Assembly (NCBI RefSeq): GCF_022458985.1
Contig: NC_061785.1
Span: 1,357,816-1,421,815 of the forward strand
Direction of reading: 5' to 3'
DNA: 64,000 nucleotides
DNA from: Mugil cephalus
Lineage: Eukaryota > Chordata > Actinopteri > Mugiliformes > Mugilidae
Shown here: piece by piece, positions 34,341 through 46,125 of the stretch
Numbering within the stretch: the first letter of the stretch is position 1
Layout: every line of letters starts with the position of its first letter
Translations under genes and position numbers: made by a program
Notes under the pieces: generated by a model
Database searches by the model: none
The model's input: only the letters and a program-made list of their open reading frames with translations
What the model was told of the DNA's origin: nothing

Positions 34341-35821
34341 GACGAGTTTCTACTTGTCTAAGGTGAACGTTGTGCACTTGTTGTTGGTCAACGCCCCCAG
34401 TCAGAGTCAGAGGAGACTGTTTCCCGGTTCCTTCCTGTAACCGGCCTCAGCTGATTGGATGATTCATGTGTTGGAGGCGTGGCTTTGATAAAGGCTGAAA
34501 GATAAAGATCTGAGCTCAGCATCAGGTTTCATCTGTCTCACCAGTTTTTACTTTTAGAAAAAAAAGGTTGATGAGGTTGATGTCAGGTTGAGTTCACCTA
34601 CCAATAGAATGAGAGTAACGCGTTTTTCCCTCCAAACTAACATCACTAGCCAATCAGAAGTAAGGTGGGGGTGGGTCTTAGAATGGTGCATTCAGGACAA
34701 CGTTGGAAAAAATAAATTCTGTGTTGTCAAACTCAGAAATGAGTGCTTCCATAATAATAATAATAATAAAAACAGCTGCTGCACATATTTCAATGTTCCA
34801 GCAAATGGTGACAATAAACCAAAGTTATTTTTATCGTCCGAATTAACCTGTAATATAACAACATGCTATCAGAAGTCTGACATTTCTGAGTTCGAATAAA
34901 GATGGATGGAGAGTAAATTTAAATTCATGAAGCTAGAAGAATGAAAATAGTTAAAATAAAAATAGTAACTTATATTAAATGTTAGGATGTAAATTGTCCA
35001 ATTCAGAGTTAGAATATGATCTAAATTTGTTTTAGTATAAATTGAAACAGAATTAAATGGTTAAATTGCTAAATGAATAATTCCTCAAATTAATTAGGTT
35101 GAACTGACTTTTTATTATCTTTGTTTCATGTCAGACTTCTATAGAAGGTTATAAGAACACAGAGGAGGCTGAATTATTCATATTTAGTTTAGATTAGTGA
35201 GGGTCTCAGACAATGGTCCAAAGCCAAAGCATCATCAACATTACACATATTATCACATGGTTGATATGTCTGAGCATTCAATGATGACATGAATTATTAC
35301 CATATATGGAATATTTCTATTTTTACAGGAAAATAACTGAACCAGTATTATCTACTACTACTTCTTCAGATTATAAGTCAATTCTATGACTTCATGCATT
35401 TGTGTAGTATGCTGTGTGTTGCTGTGTGTCATTAGCTGGTGAAAGACATTAGTTTCCTTCCTTGTTGTTGTTAAATCAGCTGTGTACCAACTGTTGTCCT
35501 CAGGATTCATTTGTGTCTCACTGAAATTTACCTGTGTGTTGAAGAGACGTTTGAGACAATTTGTATTGTCACTGACCATCTCACATTACCATCAACATCA
35601 CTTTAAATTATTTTACTTGTCACTTTATTTTAAACCTTTAGAACCTGTATAACATATGAGAGCGACGCCGAGACTCTTGATTTGATGCCTCCAGTGTTTT
35701 AATATGAAGTCATAAATTATGTTGGACCATGTCCATTTTTAACAGTTAACTGATCATTTAAATCTGAGCAAATCCACTGAAGAAAATAAAGTGATGGATC
35801 CCTCACAACAAGTGTCCAAGC
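34341..35821. other. Unit B spacer
   Basis: Equivalent of 5761-7242. Includes the 73-codon minus frame at 35358-35579, open but unrecognised. Confidence 0.45.
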
Positions 35822-35988
35822 AGTTCATCAGCTTCAGTTCTTGTGTTAAAGTTTTGTTCAGTTCAAAGTCCCATCTGATCAGGAACCACCTGGATGTGTT
35901 CTTGTCCCGGCTGTTTTAACCAGGACGGATCAGGAGGTATCTAGTGTGTACTTTGTACTGCCAGGTATCCCAGAATGCATTTCATCAG
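35822..35988 (+). repeat. 167-bp repeat, unit B copy 2
   Basis: Equivalent of 7243-7409. It retains the CCCAGAATGC core that copy A2 has changed. Confidence 0.8.
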
Positions 35989-37236
35989 CTACACTGCTGT
36001 TTAAACAGGAAGAGATTAAACCAAACAGGAAGTTCCAAAAAAAATCCCCCCCCCAAAAAATGTGTCCTCTCTGACTATTTGAAGCTTTCACTCTGGTTTC
36101 AGGAAGCACCACAGCACAGAGACCACTTTGCTAAAGTTTACAAATCATCTTCACATGTTGGTATCATGTATTGTGCCCTCTCTACTACCAGGTTAACACA
36201 AGGAGAGGTTGAGGTTTTATCTGTTCATGTTTCCTTTCATAAAACGGCTTCAACGTACACTCACCGGCCACTTTATTAGGTACACCTTCTGTGTCCTCTT
36301 TCATCCTCGGTGGAAGGACAACTCCAGGGACGGTTCTAGAGACTCTGTAGGTTTGATGAAATGACACACATCTCCTGCACCGGCCTGGTGGGTGGGAGAG
36401 GAGGACCTTCATTTATTATTATTATTAATATTATTATTATTATTAGTCTTAGTTGTATCAACTATCAACAATTAAAAAAAATTAATAAAGAAGAGAAGAG
36501 AAACAGCAGAGACGCTGCTTATGATCCGAGGCCTTTTCAATGTGTTTCATCTCATTGGGGAAGTGCAGAGGTTTTACTTTGTTCAGCGTTATTCAGCACA
36601 TTGGAAAAACGATATAACTAAGATTAAATGAATGTTTTTATTTTCCTTTATCATTCTTCTTTCCACTCAGTTGTTTTGTTCTTAAAAAAACTATTAGAAC
36701 TTGTTATTGTAGGAAGTTAATAACTAAAATGAAACACAGACATGGAGCTAAAGAATTCTTCTCCTTTTCCATCAGTTTAAAACCAGATAAATGTGATTCA
36801 TGACACACACTAGTGACTACAGAGCTCACAGACTCACACACTGGACACAAGGACTCAGGCTGTGTTTAGTGAGACTTTTAGTGCAAATATTTCTTTATGT
36901 TTTGAGTCACGTGTCATTTAGTTTGAAGTTTTAATGAAAACGATTAAGAAGTTTTTATTGAAAAGTGAATTTCAGTGACTCAACATGGGCAGAATTTCTC
37001 TCTCTAGTTTGTTTTCAGCTCGAATCGAAGTGAAAATGTCACTAATTCAGAGTCTCGCTGCTTCGGCCTTTTGTTGGAAGAAAAATAAACCGAATCCTAG
37101 AAGAGCTTCATGTCTGAAAGAAAAGGTTTCACTCACTCTGAGCACAAAGTAGAAAACATAATGACTCCTTTATGAATTTGTTTCTCTCAGAGACAGAGAT
37201 TCATGTGTGTCAGTCGTTCAAAGGTTTGTTTTCAAG

Positions 37237-37402
37237 GCATCACGTTGTGGGATGATGAAACTCTGAAAGACAAGATAAGAGAGAGTGCCCAGCCAAGCTG
37301 TGAGTTTGAGATCAGTTCATCTGATTCCACTGATGATAAGTCTTCTCTGCTGGATGTCAGTGCTTCCCTGAAGGCCAGTTTTCTGAGTGGACTGATTGAA
37401 GT
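37237..37402 (+). CDS. SNTX-like exon, unit B, cut by assembly gap
   Basis: First ~55 codons of the same exon as 8670-10122, with an open frame up to the N run. Whether the rest is intact cannot be seen. Any frame continued through the N run is an artefact. Confidence 0.75.
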
Positions 37403-37902
37403 NNNNNNNNNNNNNNNNNNNNNNNNNNNNNNNNNNNNNNNNNNNNNNNNNNNNNNNNNNNNNNNNNNNNNNNNNNNNNNNNNNNNNNNNNNNNNNNNNN
37501 NNNNNNNNNNNNNNNNNNNNNNNNNNNNNNNNNNNNNNNNNNNNNNNNNNNNNNNNNNNNNNNNNNNNNNNNNNNNNNNNNNNNNNNNNNNNNNNNNNNN
37601 NNNNNNNNNNNNNNNNNNNNNNNNNNNNNNNNNNNNNNNNNNNNNNNNNNNNNNNNNNNNNNNNNNNNNNNNNNNNNNNNNNNNNNNNNNNNNNNNNNNN
37701 NNNNNNNNNNNNNNNNNNNNNNNNNNNNNNNNNNNNNNNNNNNNNNNNNNNNNNNNNNNNNNNNNNNNNNNNNNNNNNNNNNNNNNNNNNNNNNNNNNNN
37801 NNNNNNNNNNNNNNNNNNNNNNNNNNNNNNNNNNNNNNNNNNNNNNNNNNNNNNNNNNNNNNNNNNNNNNNNNNNNNNNNNNNNNNNNNNNNNNNNNNNN
37901 NN
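37403..37902. other. Assembly gap (500 N)
   Basis: Exactly 500 N, the usual placeholder for a gap of unknown size. The left flank is SNTX exon of unit B; the right flank is the interior of a LINE inserted in unit C. If units are regular, most of unit B and the LRR/NACHT of gene C are missing here. Confidence 0.97.
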
Positions 37903-39887
37903 AACATTCTGACGTAGGTGTTAGGATGCTCCAGGTGAGTCAGGGCCGTGTGCAGTGCTAATGAGACTGCGTCCTCTGTCGATCGGTTCTCCCTGTAGGC
38001 GAACTGATGTCTGTCCACAGTAGCAGGGATAACGTCCTTGATGTGACTTAAGACCATCCTCTCAAAGCACTTCATGATTACCGGTGTTAAAGCAACAGGA
38101 CGGTAATCGTTGAGGCAGGTGACAGCGGATTTTTTTGGCACCGGCACAATGATGGAGGACTTGAGGCAGACAGGAACTGAAGCGAGCTGCAGGGACAGGT
38201 TGAAAATGTCCAGGAAGACTCCAGCCAGCTGATGGGCACACAGCTTTAGGACCCGACCTGACACCTTATCTGGTCCTGCAGCTTTGCTGATGTTGATCCT
38301 CCTCAGCGTGGCGCTGACCTGGTGTTGCTGCAGGACGAGGGGCTGGGGCTGCTCCTCTGGTTGTGGAGGTTGGACAGTCTCTCTGCTGCCAGGTGTGTTG
38401 AAGCGTGCAAAGAAACTGTTTAAAGTGTCAGGCAGAAGGGGGTCATGGTTGAACTGCTGGTTGCTGTTCCTGTAGTCTGTTATGGTTCTGATGCCTCTCC
38501 ACATTTCACGCGGGTTGTTGTCGGTGAAGTGCTCCTCGATGCGCTGTTTGTATCTGTGTTTGGCCTGCTGGATGCCCTTCTTCAGCTCCCTCCGGGCCCT
38601 GCTATAGGCCAGCCTGTCACCTGACCTGTAGGCTGCGTCTCTAGCTTTGAGTAGAGACCGCACTGTGCTGTCACACCATGGTTTCTGGTTGGGAAACACC
38701 TTGATGGACTTTGTGGGTAGGACAGCATCAGTGCAGAACTGCACATAGTCCAGGACGGATGATGTGTAGGCCTCCAGGTCTGAGCCATCTTTGAACACTT
38801 CCCAGTCAGTGAGTTCAAAACAGTCCTGTAGTGCTGAAGAAGCCTCCTCAGTCCATACCTGAACTGTTTTGGTGGTTGGTTTTGTCCTGTGGATCAGAGG
38901 TTTGTATGCTGGTATCAGCTGCACGCAGATGTGGTCAGATGAGCCCAGGTGAGGAGCTGCTGCAGCCTTGTAAGCTCCTGAGATGTTGCAGTAAACTTGA
39001 TCCAGTGTGTTATTGTCTCTGGTTGGAAAGTGTATGGACTTGTAGAATTTTGGAAGCACTGCTTTGAGATTCACATGATTGAAGTCTCCAGCCACAATCA
39101 CAGCTGCCTCTGGGTTGGAGTTCATCTGCCTGCTGATCAGACAGTACAGCTCCTCTAGCGCTAGCTTAGCGTTAGCCCGCGGTGGAATGTAAACAGCTAT
39201 GATCAGGATGGAGCAGAACTCTCTCACCGTCTTGAATGGCCTGCATTTCACAGCCAGGTATTCCAGATCAGGTGTGCAGTGCGTTCCGATGACGTGAGTG
39301 GCTGTACACCAGGAGTTGTGTACGTAGAGCGCGAGTCCTCCACCTCTGGATTTAGTAGAGGCTGCAGTCCGGTCTGCTCGGAACAAAGAGCGTCCCGCCA
39401 GCTCCACCGCGGCGTCGGGTGTGTTGTTGTCCAGCCAGGTTTCCGTGATGACGGCCACACAGCTGTCCATCCTCCGCGAGACGATCCTCAGCCGAATCTC
39501 GTCCATTTTGTTGGCCAGTGATCGGACATTGGCGAGGAGAAGACTGGGAAGAGCCGGCCGGTGCGGGTTAGCATGTAGCCTAGCACGCACGCCGCTCCTC
39601 TTGCCCCGCTTTTGTTTACGGTGTCTCCTCCGTCTCCTAGGCCACAGAGGGGGGACGACGAGAGCCGTGGTGGTTCGCTGGATCTCTGGTGGAATGAAGT
39701 CCAGCTTGGGATTTGTATAAAGTTTGCAGTTCCTTCCAATATGCAATAACTCAGTCCTGCCGAACTGAATTAATGCCTCCAGTGACTGGAGCAACAGTGA
39801 AAAAACACACAAAAACACGAATAAAACAAACCGAAGCCGAGAGCCCTGAGCCGCTGCGTACGTACGCGCCGCCATCTTGTTGTTGAA
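37903..39887 (-). mobile_element. Rex1/CR1-type LINE, 5' half with endonuclease and partial RT
   Basis: Open frame from ATG at 39875-39873 for ~658 codons to the gap. The N-terminal part is Arg-rich. An APE-type endonuclease follows with [30 protein letters not shown] and SSDHICV. The reverse transcriptase begins with [45 protein letters not shown] and [15 protein letters not shown]. The catalytic FADD/YADD part falls in the gap. Sequence style is that of fish Rex1 elements in the CR1/jockey group. No stop or frameshift is visible, so it is a young copy. Only ~12 bases precede its ATG before host FISNA sequence resumes at 39888. Confidence 0.9.
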
Positions 39888-40019
39888 TGATGTAGAGCTC
39901 TGTGTAGATCTCATTCAGAAGGGTTGAGTTTCCAGCTTTAGCAATCCCCTCAAACACACACTGGAACTTCTCCTTCAGTCTAGATTTAACTTTACGTCCA
40001 CAAGGTGCAGCACCAGTTC
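39888..40019 (-). pseudogene. NLR C FISNA exon start, truncated by LINE
   Basis: Encodes up to [14 protein letters not shown] of FISNA, then passes into LINE sequence. The acceptor before 40019 is intact. Confidence 0.88.
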
Positions 40020-40221
40020 CTGTACAAACAAGAAATGTAATTAATCAGTGAACTCATTCATTTTAATAACATTTACATGTGACTGTTTTCAGTCTTGTAG
40101 AATTCATAGATGTGATTCAGATGTTTGCATCATATTAACATCAGAGTGTAGAAACGCAAGCTTGTTCCATGTTTCCTCCATCTCCTCTTTCCATCCAGTT
40201 AAAGCTGTTAAATCCTCTTAC

Positions 40222-40450
40222 TGCTCTGCAGACAGTCAGCCAGCTCCTCCTGCTTCATTCTCCTCAGGAAGTTCACTGTCATCTTCAGGAATAAATCTCT
40301 GCTGCTCCTCCTCTGCTCTTCATCCTCACCCTCCAACACCTCCTCATCCTCCCTCTGACTCTCTGAGCATTCTGGGTAATCTGGACTCACAACCTTCTGG
40401 ATCTTCTTCAGCTCCTTCTTCATAAAACTGACCATGTTCTCCCCCAGCAG
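40222..40450 (-). CDS. NLR C N-terminal helical exon
   Basis: 229 bp, intact frame, equivalent of 2530-2758, with the motif QEELADCLQS. Confidence 0.8.
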
Positions 40451-40593
40451 CTGGAACAGAATAATAATCTCCAGTCACGTTGATGTGAAAGGCTGCTTGT
40501 GGTCAGCATGCAACATGAAGACTTCTCCAAGCAGAATGGTAGTTTGTGCTTGTTGAGGTTAGCAGTAGCAGCTGTGATTGAACATTTCCTCAC

Positions 40594-40672
40594 CATGAAT
40601 ATGGAGTCCAGGTCTTTGTGATGCTGCTGCTCAGACTGATGACTGGAAACCACTGAGATCTGCTGCTGAAGT
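40594..40672 (-). CDS. NLR C 79-bp linker exon
   Basis: Equivalent of 2902-2980, same splice sites. Confidence 0.75.
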
Positions 40673-40903
40673 CTGTGGAGAAACATCTTTCATTCAAACT
40701 CACTTCTTTAACAAACACACTTTGGTGATGATCATCATTTTATTGATGCCACAAACACAAGATGAGAACAACAAACGCTGCTCTGATGCCCTGAATGTGG
40801 TGTTTAACAGAGGAAACTAAGCTACAGATAAACTCTGGACTAAAACAAGACAGACTAATCAACACAACTGAATAATGATGAATAGATCTGTGTTCATTCT
40901 GAC

Positions 40904-41254
40904 CCTGGATCAGCAGACTTCTGTCCATATTTGAAGTTAATAAGTCTTTCCATAGACCCATAGTCACTCTTCATGGACACAGTTAAGATTCCAGAGGGAT
41001 CTGGTCTTTGCTGATGGATCCTGTTAAAACACAACCTGGATTAACATTCTGAGTAAATTCTTTCTGGATTCTTCAGTTTTAATGTTAAATGTTTTGATGT
41101 GAAGCCCTTTGTTTGTTCAGATAAATGCTGTTTGTCTCACCCTGGATCATCAGACTGGTGTCCATCTTTGAAGTTATGAGGTTTATCCATAGACCGGTCA
41201 CTCTTCATGGACACACAGCTGTGTTCAGGAGAATCATGTTTCTGTTGAAGGATC
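40904..41254 (-). CDS. NLR C two N-terminal repeat exons
   Basis: Exons 40904-41020 (117 bp, one codon longer than in A and B) and 41141-41254 (114 bp). Both keep phase. Confidence 0.7.
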
Positions 41255-41299
41255 CTCCTCCAAACACAGGATATAATATGTAAATACAATGTTTAATGT

Positions 41300-41745
41300 T
41301 GATTCAAATAACAGGACAAGCTTCAGGAAACATGAAGGAGTATTCTCCAGCTCTAGATACTGTTCATAGTGTCTGCTGAGGACCAGGTTTTGGATGAGGA
41401 GATTAGTTTCCAGTATGTAGTCTACTCCAGGGATTCTTTCCAGAAAGAAGACATGACTTTTAAGAATGGAACCAAGTCCACCTCTCATCAGATATGTGTC
41501 CTGCTTGACCTCCGTCTAACTACCACATCCTTCAGATACAATGAGGCTTTCTCCACATCAAACATGGCTGTGTCATGTGGTCTCCAGTGTCACCCACTGT
41601 GGTCAGTCTCTACATGGAGGAAGTGGAAAGCAGAGCATTGAGCTCCTTCAACAGAACAACACCTGCTTCAGATATGTGGATGACACCTGGGTCCAAACCA
41701 AGAGCCAACAACTAGAAGCCTTCACAGAACAAATGAGTTGACACA
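41300..41745 (+). mobile_element. Penelope-like RT fossil, unit C copy
   Basis: Same fossil as 3600-4045. RYVDDTWVQ, then LEAFTEQ. Confidence 0.75.
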
Positions 41746-41847
41746 GGAGGATGATAGAAACACCATCTGATGGATGAATGTGTCTTTATGTCTCCTGCTG
41801 CTAGAATGTGTTCAATACTTGATGAAGCATCAGTTTAGATTTCTTAC

Positions 41848-41950
41848 CCTGGATCAGCAGACTGCTGTCCATGTTTGGAGTCAACAGGTGGAGCCTTAGA
41901 CCGCTCAGTCTCCATGGACACAGCTGGATACAGGAGAGTCTTTGGTCTTC
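41848..41950 (-). CDS. NLR C first coding exon
   Basis: Equivalent of 4151-4253. ATG at 41915-41913. Confidence 0.65.
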
Positions 41951-42044
41951 CTTTAAACACAGGACACACATTTTAACAAGCTGACATGTTCCTTAGAAAA
42001 CAGCTCTGAACCAGTCATCACATGCTACATTATAAAGGTCTCTC

Positions 42045-42248
42045 TAAGAGACAACAATCAATCCTGGAAATGGAAGAATCATTTCTGTCAGTCACATCCT
42101 CCATAGTGATGCTGTGGGGCTGCTTCTCAGCATCATGCTATGGGAGACTGGTCAGAAGTGAAGGAAGGATGAATTCAGCCAAATACAGAGATGTCCTTGA
42201 AGAAAACCTGAGACTGGGACCATGGTTCACCTTTCAGGTCCACAATGA
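42045..42248 (+). mobile_element. Tc1 fossil, unit C copy, truncated
   Basis: Equivalent of the first half of 4340-4720. Homology to A and B stops at ~42248, after the LGPWFTFQ codons. Confidence 0.75.
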
Positions 42249-42527
42249 CCACCTGCCCTACAGCACACCCAAATGTGCCCCCCACATTTAAACAAGTCTG
42301 CCAAAACATTATGTCCAATCAGGCAATTACGGCAGTACAATGGGGTGAGGACCCTTATTAACGTGACACTTGTGGCCCAGCTGCGGTTCTGGTCTGTCTA
42401 CCAAAACAATGCTGGGTCTCAGATAACCTGCCAAAAGATTATGACCACTTCAGACCAAAAAAATGTGCAACGCCGTGCAGCAGAAGCATTGCCTCTGTCA
42501 AAATTTCCCAGAGGGAATTTTCTAGTT
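42249..42527. other. Unit C-specific replacement segment
   Basis: About 279 bp unrelated to A and B replaces ~496 bp (A 4548-5043). Phrases such as AAAACATTATGTCCAATCAG resemble fish DNA-transposon ends, but I cannot define termini. Confidence 0.6.
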
Positions 42528-43048
42528 TGTTCTAATGTGGATCCAGATCATTGTGGTTCCACAGCTGAACCAGAAAGTCTTTTATTGGTTTAATAGTGGT
42601 GACAACTAATCAGGCTGTGTCTTTACCTTCATTTCTCTTTATGGTTTTGATGATCATGTGACTTCCTGGATGTGTAGCAGCGTTGATGAGAACACGTGAC
42701 TCAGACACAACTAAACTCCTGAACCATAAGTTTTTAAAGGTTGTTTAAGATATTTCAGACTTGTCAAACTGTCTCTGGTTGACAGATTAAAGGTAAACTC
42801 TGGAATAATACCTGCTAGTATCTGATAGATATTTGAAATCAGCATCAGGAAACATTTGAAGTGTAAATGTACAACACAACATGATCAGAGTGATCCAGTT
42901 AAACATTTCCAGGTTTCTCACCTCAGGTCGACACCCAGACACTTTCCAGATTCATGTGTTGAGAAGAAGCTGCTCGTTGTCCCTCATTAGTTGTAAAAAC
43001 TCATCAGAGTGACTCTGAAACCAGTCTGACCTGTAGCAGAGACACAGG

Positions 43049-43214
43049 AGTTCATCAGCTTCAGTTCTTGTGTTAAAGTTTTGTTCAGTTCAAAGTCCCA
43101 TCTGATCAGGAACCACCTGGATGTGTTCTTGTCTCGGCTCCTTTAACCAGGGCGGATCAGGTGTGTCTAGTGTGTCCTTTGTACTGCCAGGTATCCCAGA
43201 ATGCATTTCATCAG
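43049..43214 (+). repeat. 167-bp repeat, unit C copy 1
   Basis: Equivalent of 5594-5760, slightly more diverged. Its partner is 44700-44866. Confidence 0.8.
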
Positions 43215-44699
43215 GAAGAGTTTCTACTTGTCTAATGTGAACGTTGTGTACTTGTTGTTGGTCAACGCCCCCAGTCAGAGTCAGAGGAGACTGTTTCCTG
43301 GTTCCTTCCTCTTACCGGCCTCAGCTGATTGGATGATTCATATGTTGGAGGCGTGGCTTTGATAAAGGCTGAAAGATAAAGATCTGAGCTCACCATCAGG
43401 TTTCATCTGTCTCACCAGTTTTTACTTTTAGAAAAAAAAGGTTGATGAGGTTGATGTCAGGTTGAGTTCACCTACCAATAGAATGAGAGTAACGCAGTTT
43501 TCCCTCCAAACTAACATCACTAGCCAATCAGAAGTAAGGTGGGGGGTGGGTCTTAGGATGGTGCATTCAGGACAACGTTGGAAAAAATAAATTCTGTGTT
43601 GTCAAACTCAGAAATGAGTGCTTCCATAATAATAATAATAATAATAAAAACAGCTGCTGCACATATTTCAATGTTCCAGCAAATGGTGACAATAAACCAA
43701 AGTTATTTTTATCGTCCGAATTAACCTGTAATATAACAACATGCTATCAGAAGTCTGACATTTCTGAGTTCGAATAAAGATGGATGGAGAGTAAATTTAA
43801 ATTCATGAAGCTAGAAGAATTAAAATAGTTAAAATAAAAATAGTAACTTATATTAAATGTTAGGATGTAAATTGTCCAATTCAGAGTTAGAATATGATCT
43901 ACATTTGTTTTAGTATAAATTGAAACAGAATTAAATGGTTAAATTGCTAAATGAATAATTCCTCAAATTAATTAGGTTGAACTGACTTTTTATTATCTTT
44001 GTTTCATGTCAGACTTCTATAGAAGGTTATAAGAACACAGAGGAGGCTGAATTATTCATATTTAGTTTAGATTAGTGAGGGTCTCAGACAATGGTCCAAA
44101 GCCAAAGCATCATCAACATTACACATATTATCACATGGTTGATATGTCTGAGCATTTAATGATCACATGAATTATTACCATATATGGAATATTTATATAT
44201 TTACAGGAAAATAACTGAACCAGTATTATCTACTACTACTTCTTCAGATTATAAGTCAGTACTATGACTTCATGCATGTGTGTAGTATGCTGTGTGTTGT
44301 CCTGTGTCAGTGGCTGGTGAAAGACATTAGTTTCCTTCCTTGTTGTTGTTAAATCAGCTGTGTACCAACTGTTGTCCTCAGGATTCATTTGTGTCTCACT
44401 GAAATTTACCTGTGTGTTGAAGAGACGTTTGAGACAATTTGTATTGTCACTGACCATCTCACATCCCCATCAACATCAGTTTGAATTATTTTACTTGTCA
44501 CTTTATCTTAAACCTTTAGAACCTGTATAACATATGAGAGCGACGTCGAGACTCTTGATTTGATGCCTCCAGTGTTTTGATATGAAGTCATAAATTATGT
44601 TGGACCATGTCCATTTTTAACAGTTAACTGATCATTTAAATCTGAGCAAATCCACTGAAGAAAATAAAATGATGGATCCCTCACAACAAGTGTCCAAGC
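43215..44699. other. Unit C spacer
   Basis: Equivalent of 5761-7242. 73-codon minus frame at 44236-44457. Confidence 0.45.
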
Positions 44700-44866
44700 A
44701 GTTCATCAGCTTCAGTTCTTGTGTTAAAGTTTTGTTCAGTTCAAAGTCCCATCTGATCAGGAACCACCTGGATGTGTTCTTGTCCCGGCTGCTTTAACCA
44801 GGACGGATCAGCAGGTATCTAGTGTGTACTTTGTACTGCCAGGTATCCCAGAATGCATTTCATCAG
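44700..44866 (+). repeat. 167-bp repeat, unit C copy 2
   Basis: Equivalent of 7243-7409. Confidence 0.8.
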
Positions 44867-46125
44867 CTACACTGCTGTTTAAACAGGAAGAGATTAAACC
44901 AAACAGGAAGTTCCAAAAAAAATCCCCCCCCCCCCAAAAAAATGTGTCCTCTCTGACTATTTGAAGCTTTCACTCTGGTTTCAGGAAGCACCACAGCACA
45001 GAGACCACTTTGCTAAAGTTTACAAATCATCTTCACATGTTGGTATCATGTATTGTGCCCTCTCTACTACCAGGTAACACAAGGAGAGGTTGAGGTTTTA
45101 TCTGTTCATGTTTCCTTTCATAAAACGGCTTCAGCGTACACTCACCGGCCACTTTATTAGGTACACCTTCTGTGTCCTCTTTCATCCTCGGTGGAAGGAC
45201 AACTCCAGGGACGGTTCTAGAGACTCTGGTTTGATGAAATGACACACACCTCCTGCACCGGCCTGGTGGGTGGGAGAGGAGGACGGAGAGGAGGACCTTC
45301 ATTTATTATTATTATTAATATTATTATTATTATTAGTCTTAGTTGTATCAACTATCAACAATTAAAAAAAACTAATAAAGAAGAGAAGAGAAACAGCAGA
45401 GACGCTGCTTATGATCCGAGGCCTTTTCAATGTGTTTCATCTCATTGGGGAAGTGCAGAGGTTTTACTTTGTTCAGCGTTATTCAGCACATTGGAAAAAC
45501 GATATAACTAAGATTAAATGGATGTTTTTATTTTCCTTTATCATTCTTCTTTCCACTCAGTGTTTTGTTCTTAAATAAACTATTAGAACTTGTTATTGTA
45601 GGAAGTTAATAACTAAAATGAACACAGACATGGAGCTAAATGAATTCTTCTCCTTTTTCATCAGTTTAAAACCAGATAAATGTGATTCGTGACACACACT
45701 AGTGACTACAGAGCTCACAGACTCACACACTGGACACAAGGACTCAGGCTGTGTTTAGTGAGACTTTTAGTGCAAATATTTCTTTATGTTTTGAGTCACG
45801 TGTCATTTAGTTTGAAGTTTTAATGAAAACGATTAAGAAGTTTTTATTGAAAAGTGAATTTCAGTGAGTCAACATGGGCAGAATTTCTCTCTCTAGATTT
45901 TTTTCAGCTCGAATCGAAGTGAAAATGTCACTAATTCAGAGTCTCGCTGCTTCGGCCTTTTGTTGGAAGAAAAATAAACCGAATCCTAGAAGAGCTTCAT
46001 GTCTGAAAGAAAAGGTTTCACTCACTCTGAGCACAAGGTAGAAAACATAATGACTCCTTTATGAATTTGTTTCTCTCAGAGACAGAGATTCTTGTGTTTC
46101 AGTCGTTCAAAGGTTTGTTTTCAAG

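Larger units (their letters stand above)
39888..43048 (-). pseudogene. NLR gene C, 5' exons, interrupted by a LINE
   Basis: Equivalent of the first exons of NLR A and B: 5' untranslated exon from 42922, ATG at 41915, repeat exons, helical exon and the first ~132 bp of the FISNA exon (39888-40019). There the LINE begins, so Walker A, NACHT and LRR lie beyond it, in or past the gap. As assembled it can only make an N-terminal fragment. Gene C also lacks the ISRE-like motif and has a replaced intron segment. No point lesion was seen in the exons present. Confidence 0.85.

Noticed and set aside
37317-39914. 865-codon frame on the minus strand
   Set aside because: It fuses host sequence, LINE and the antisense of the SNTX exon across the 500-N gap. 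Only the LINE part is real.
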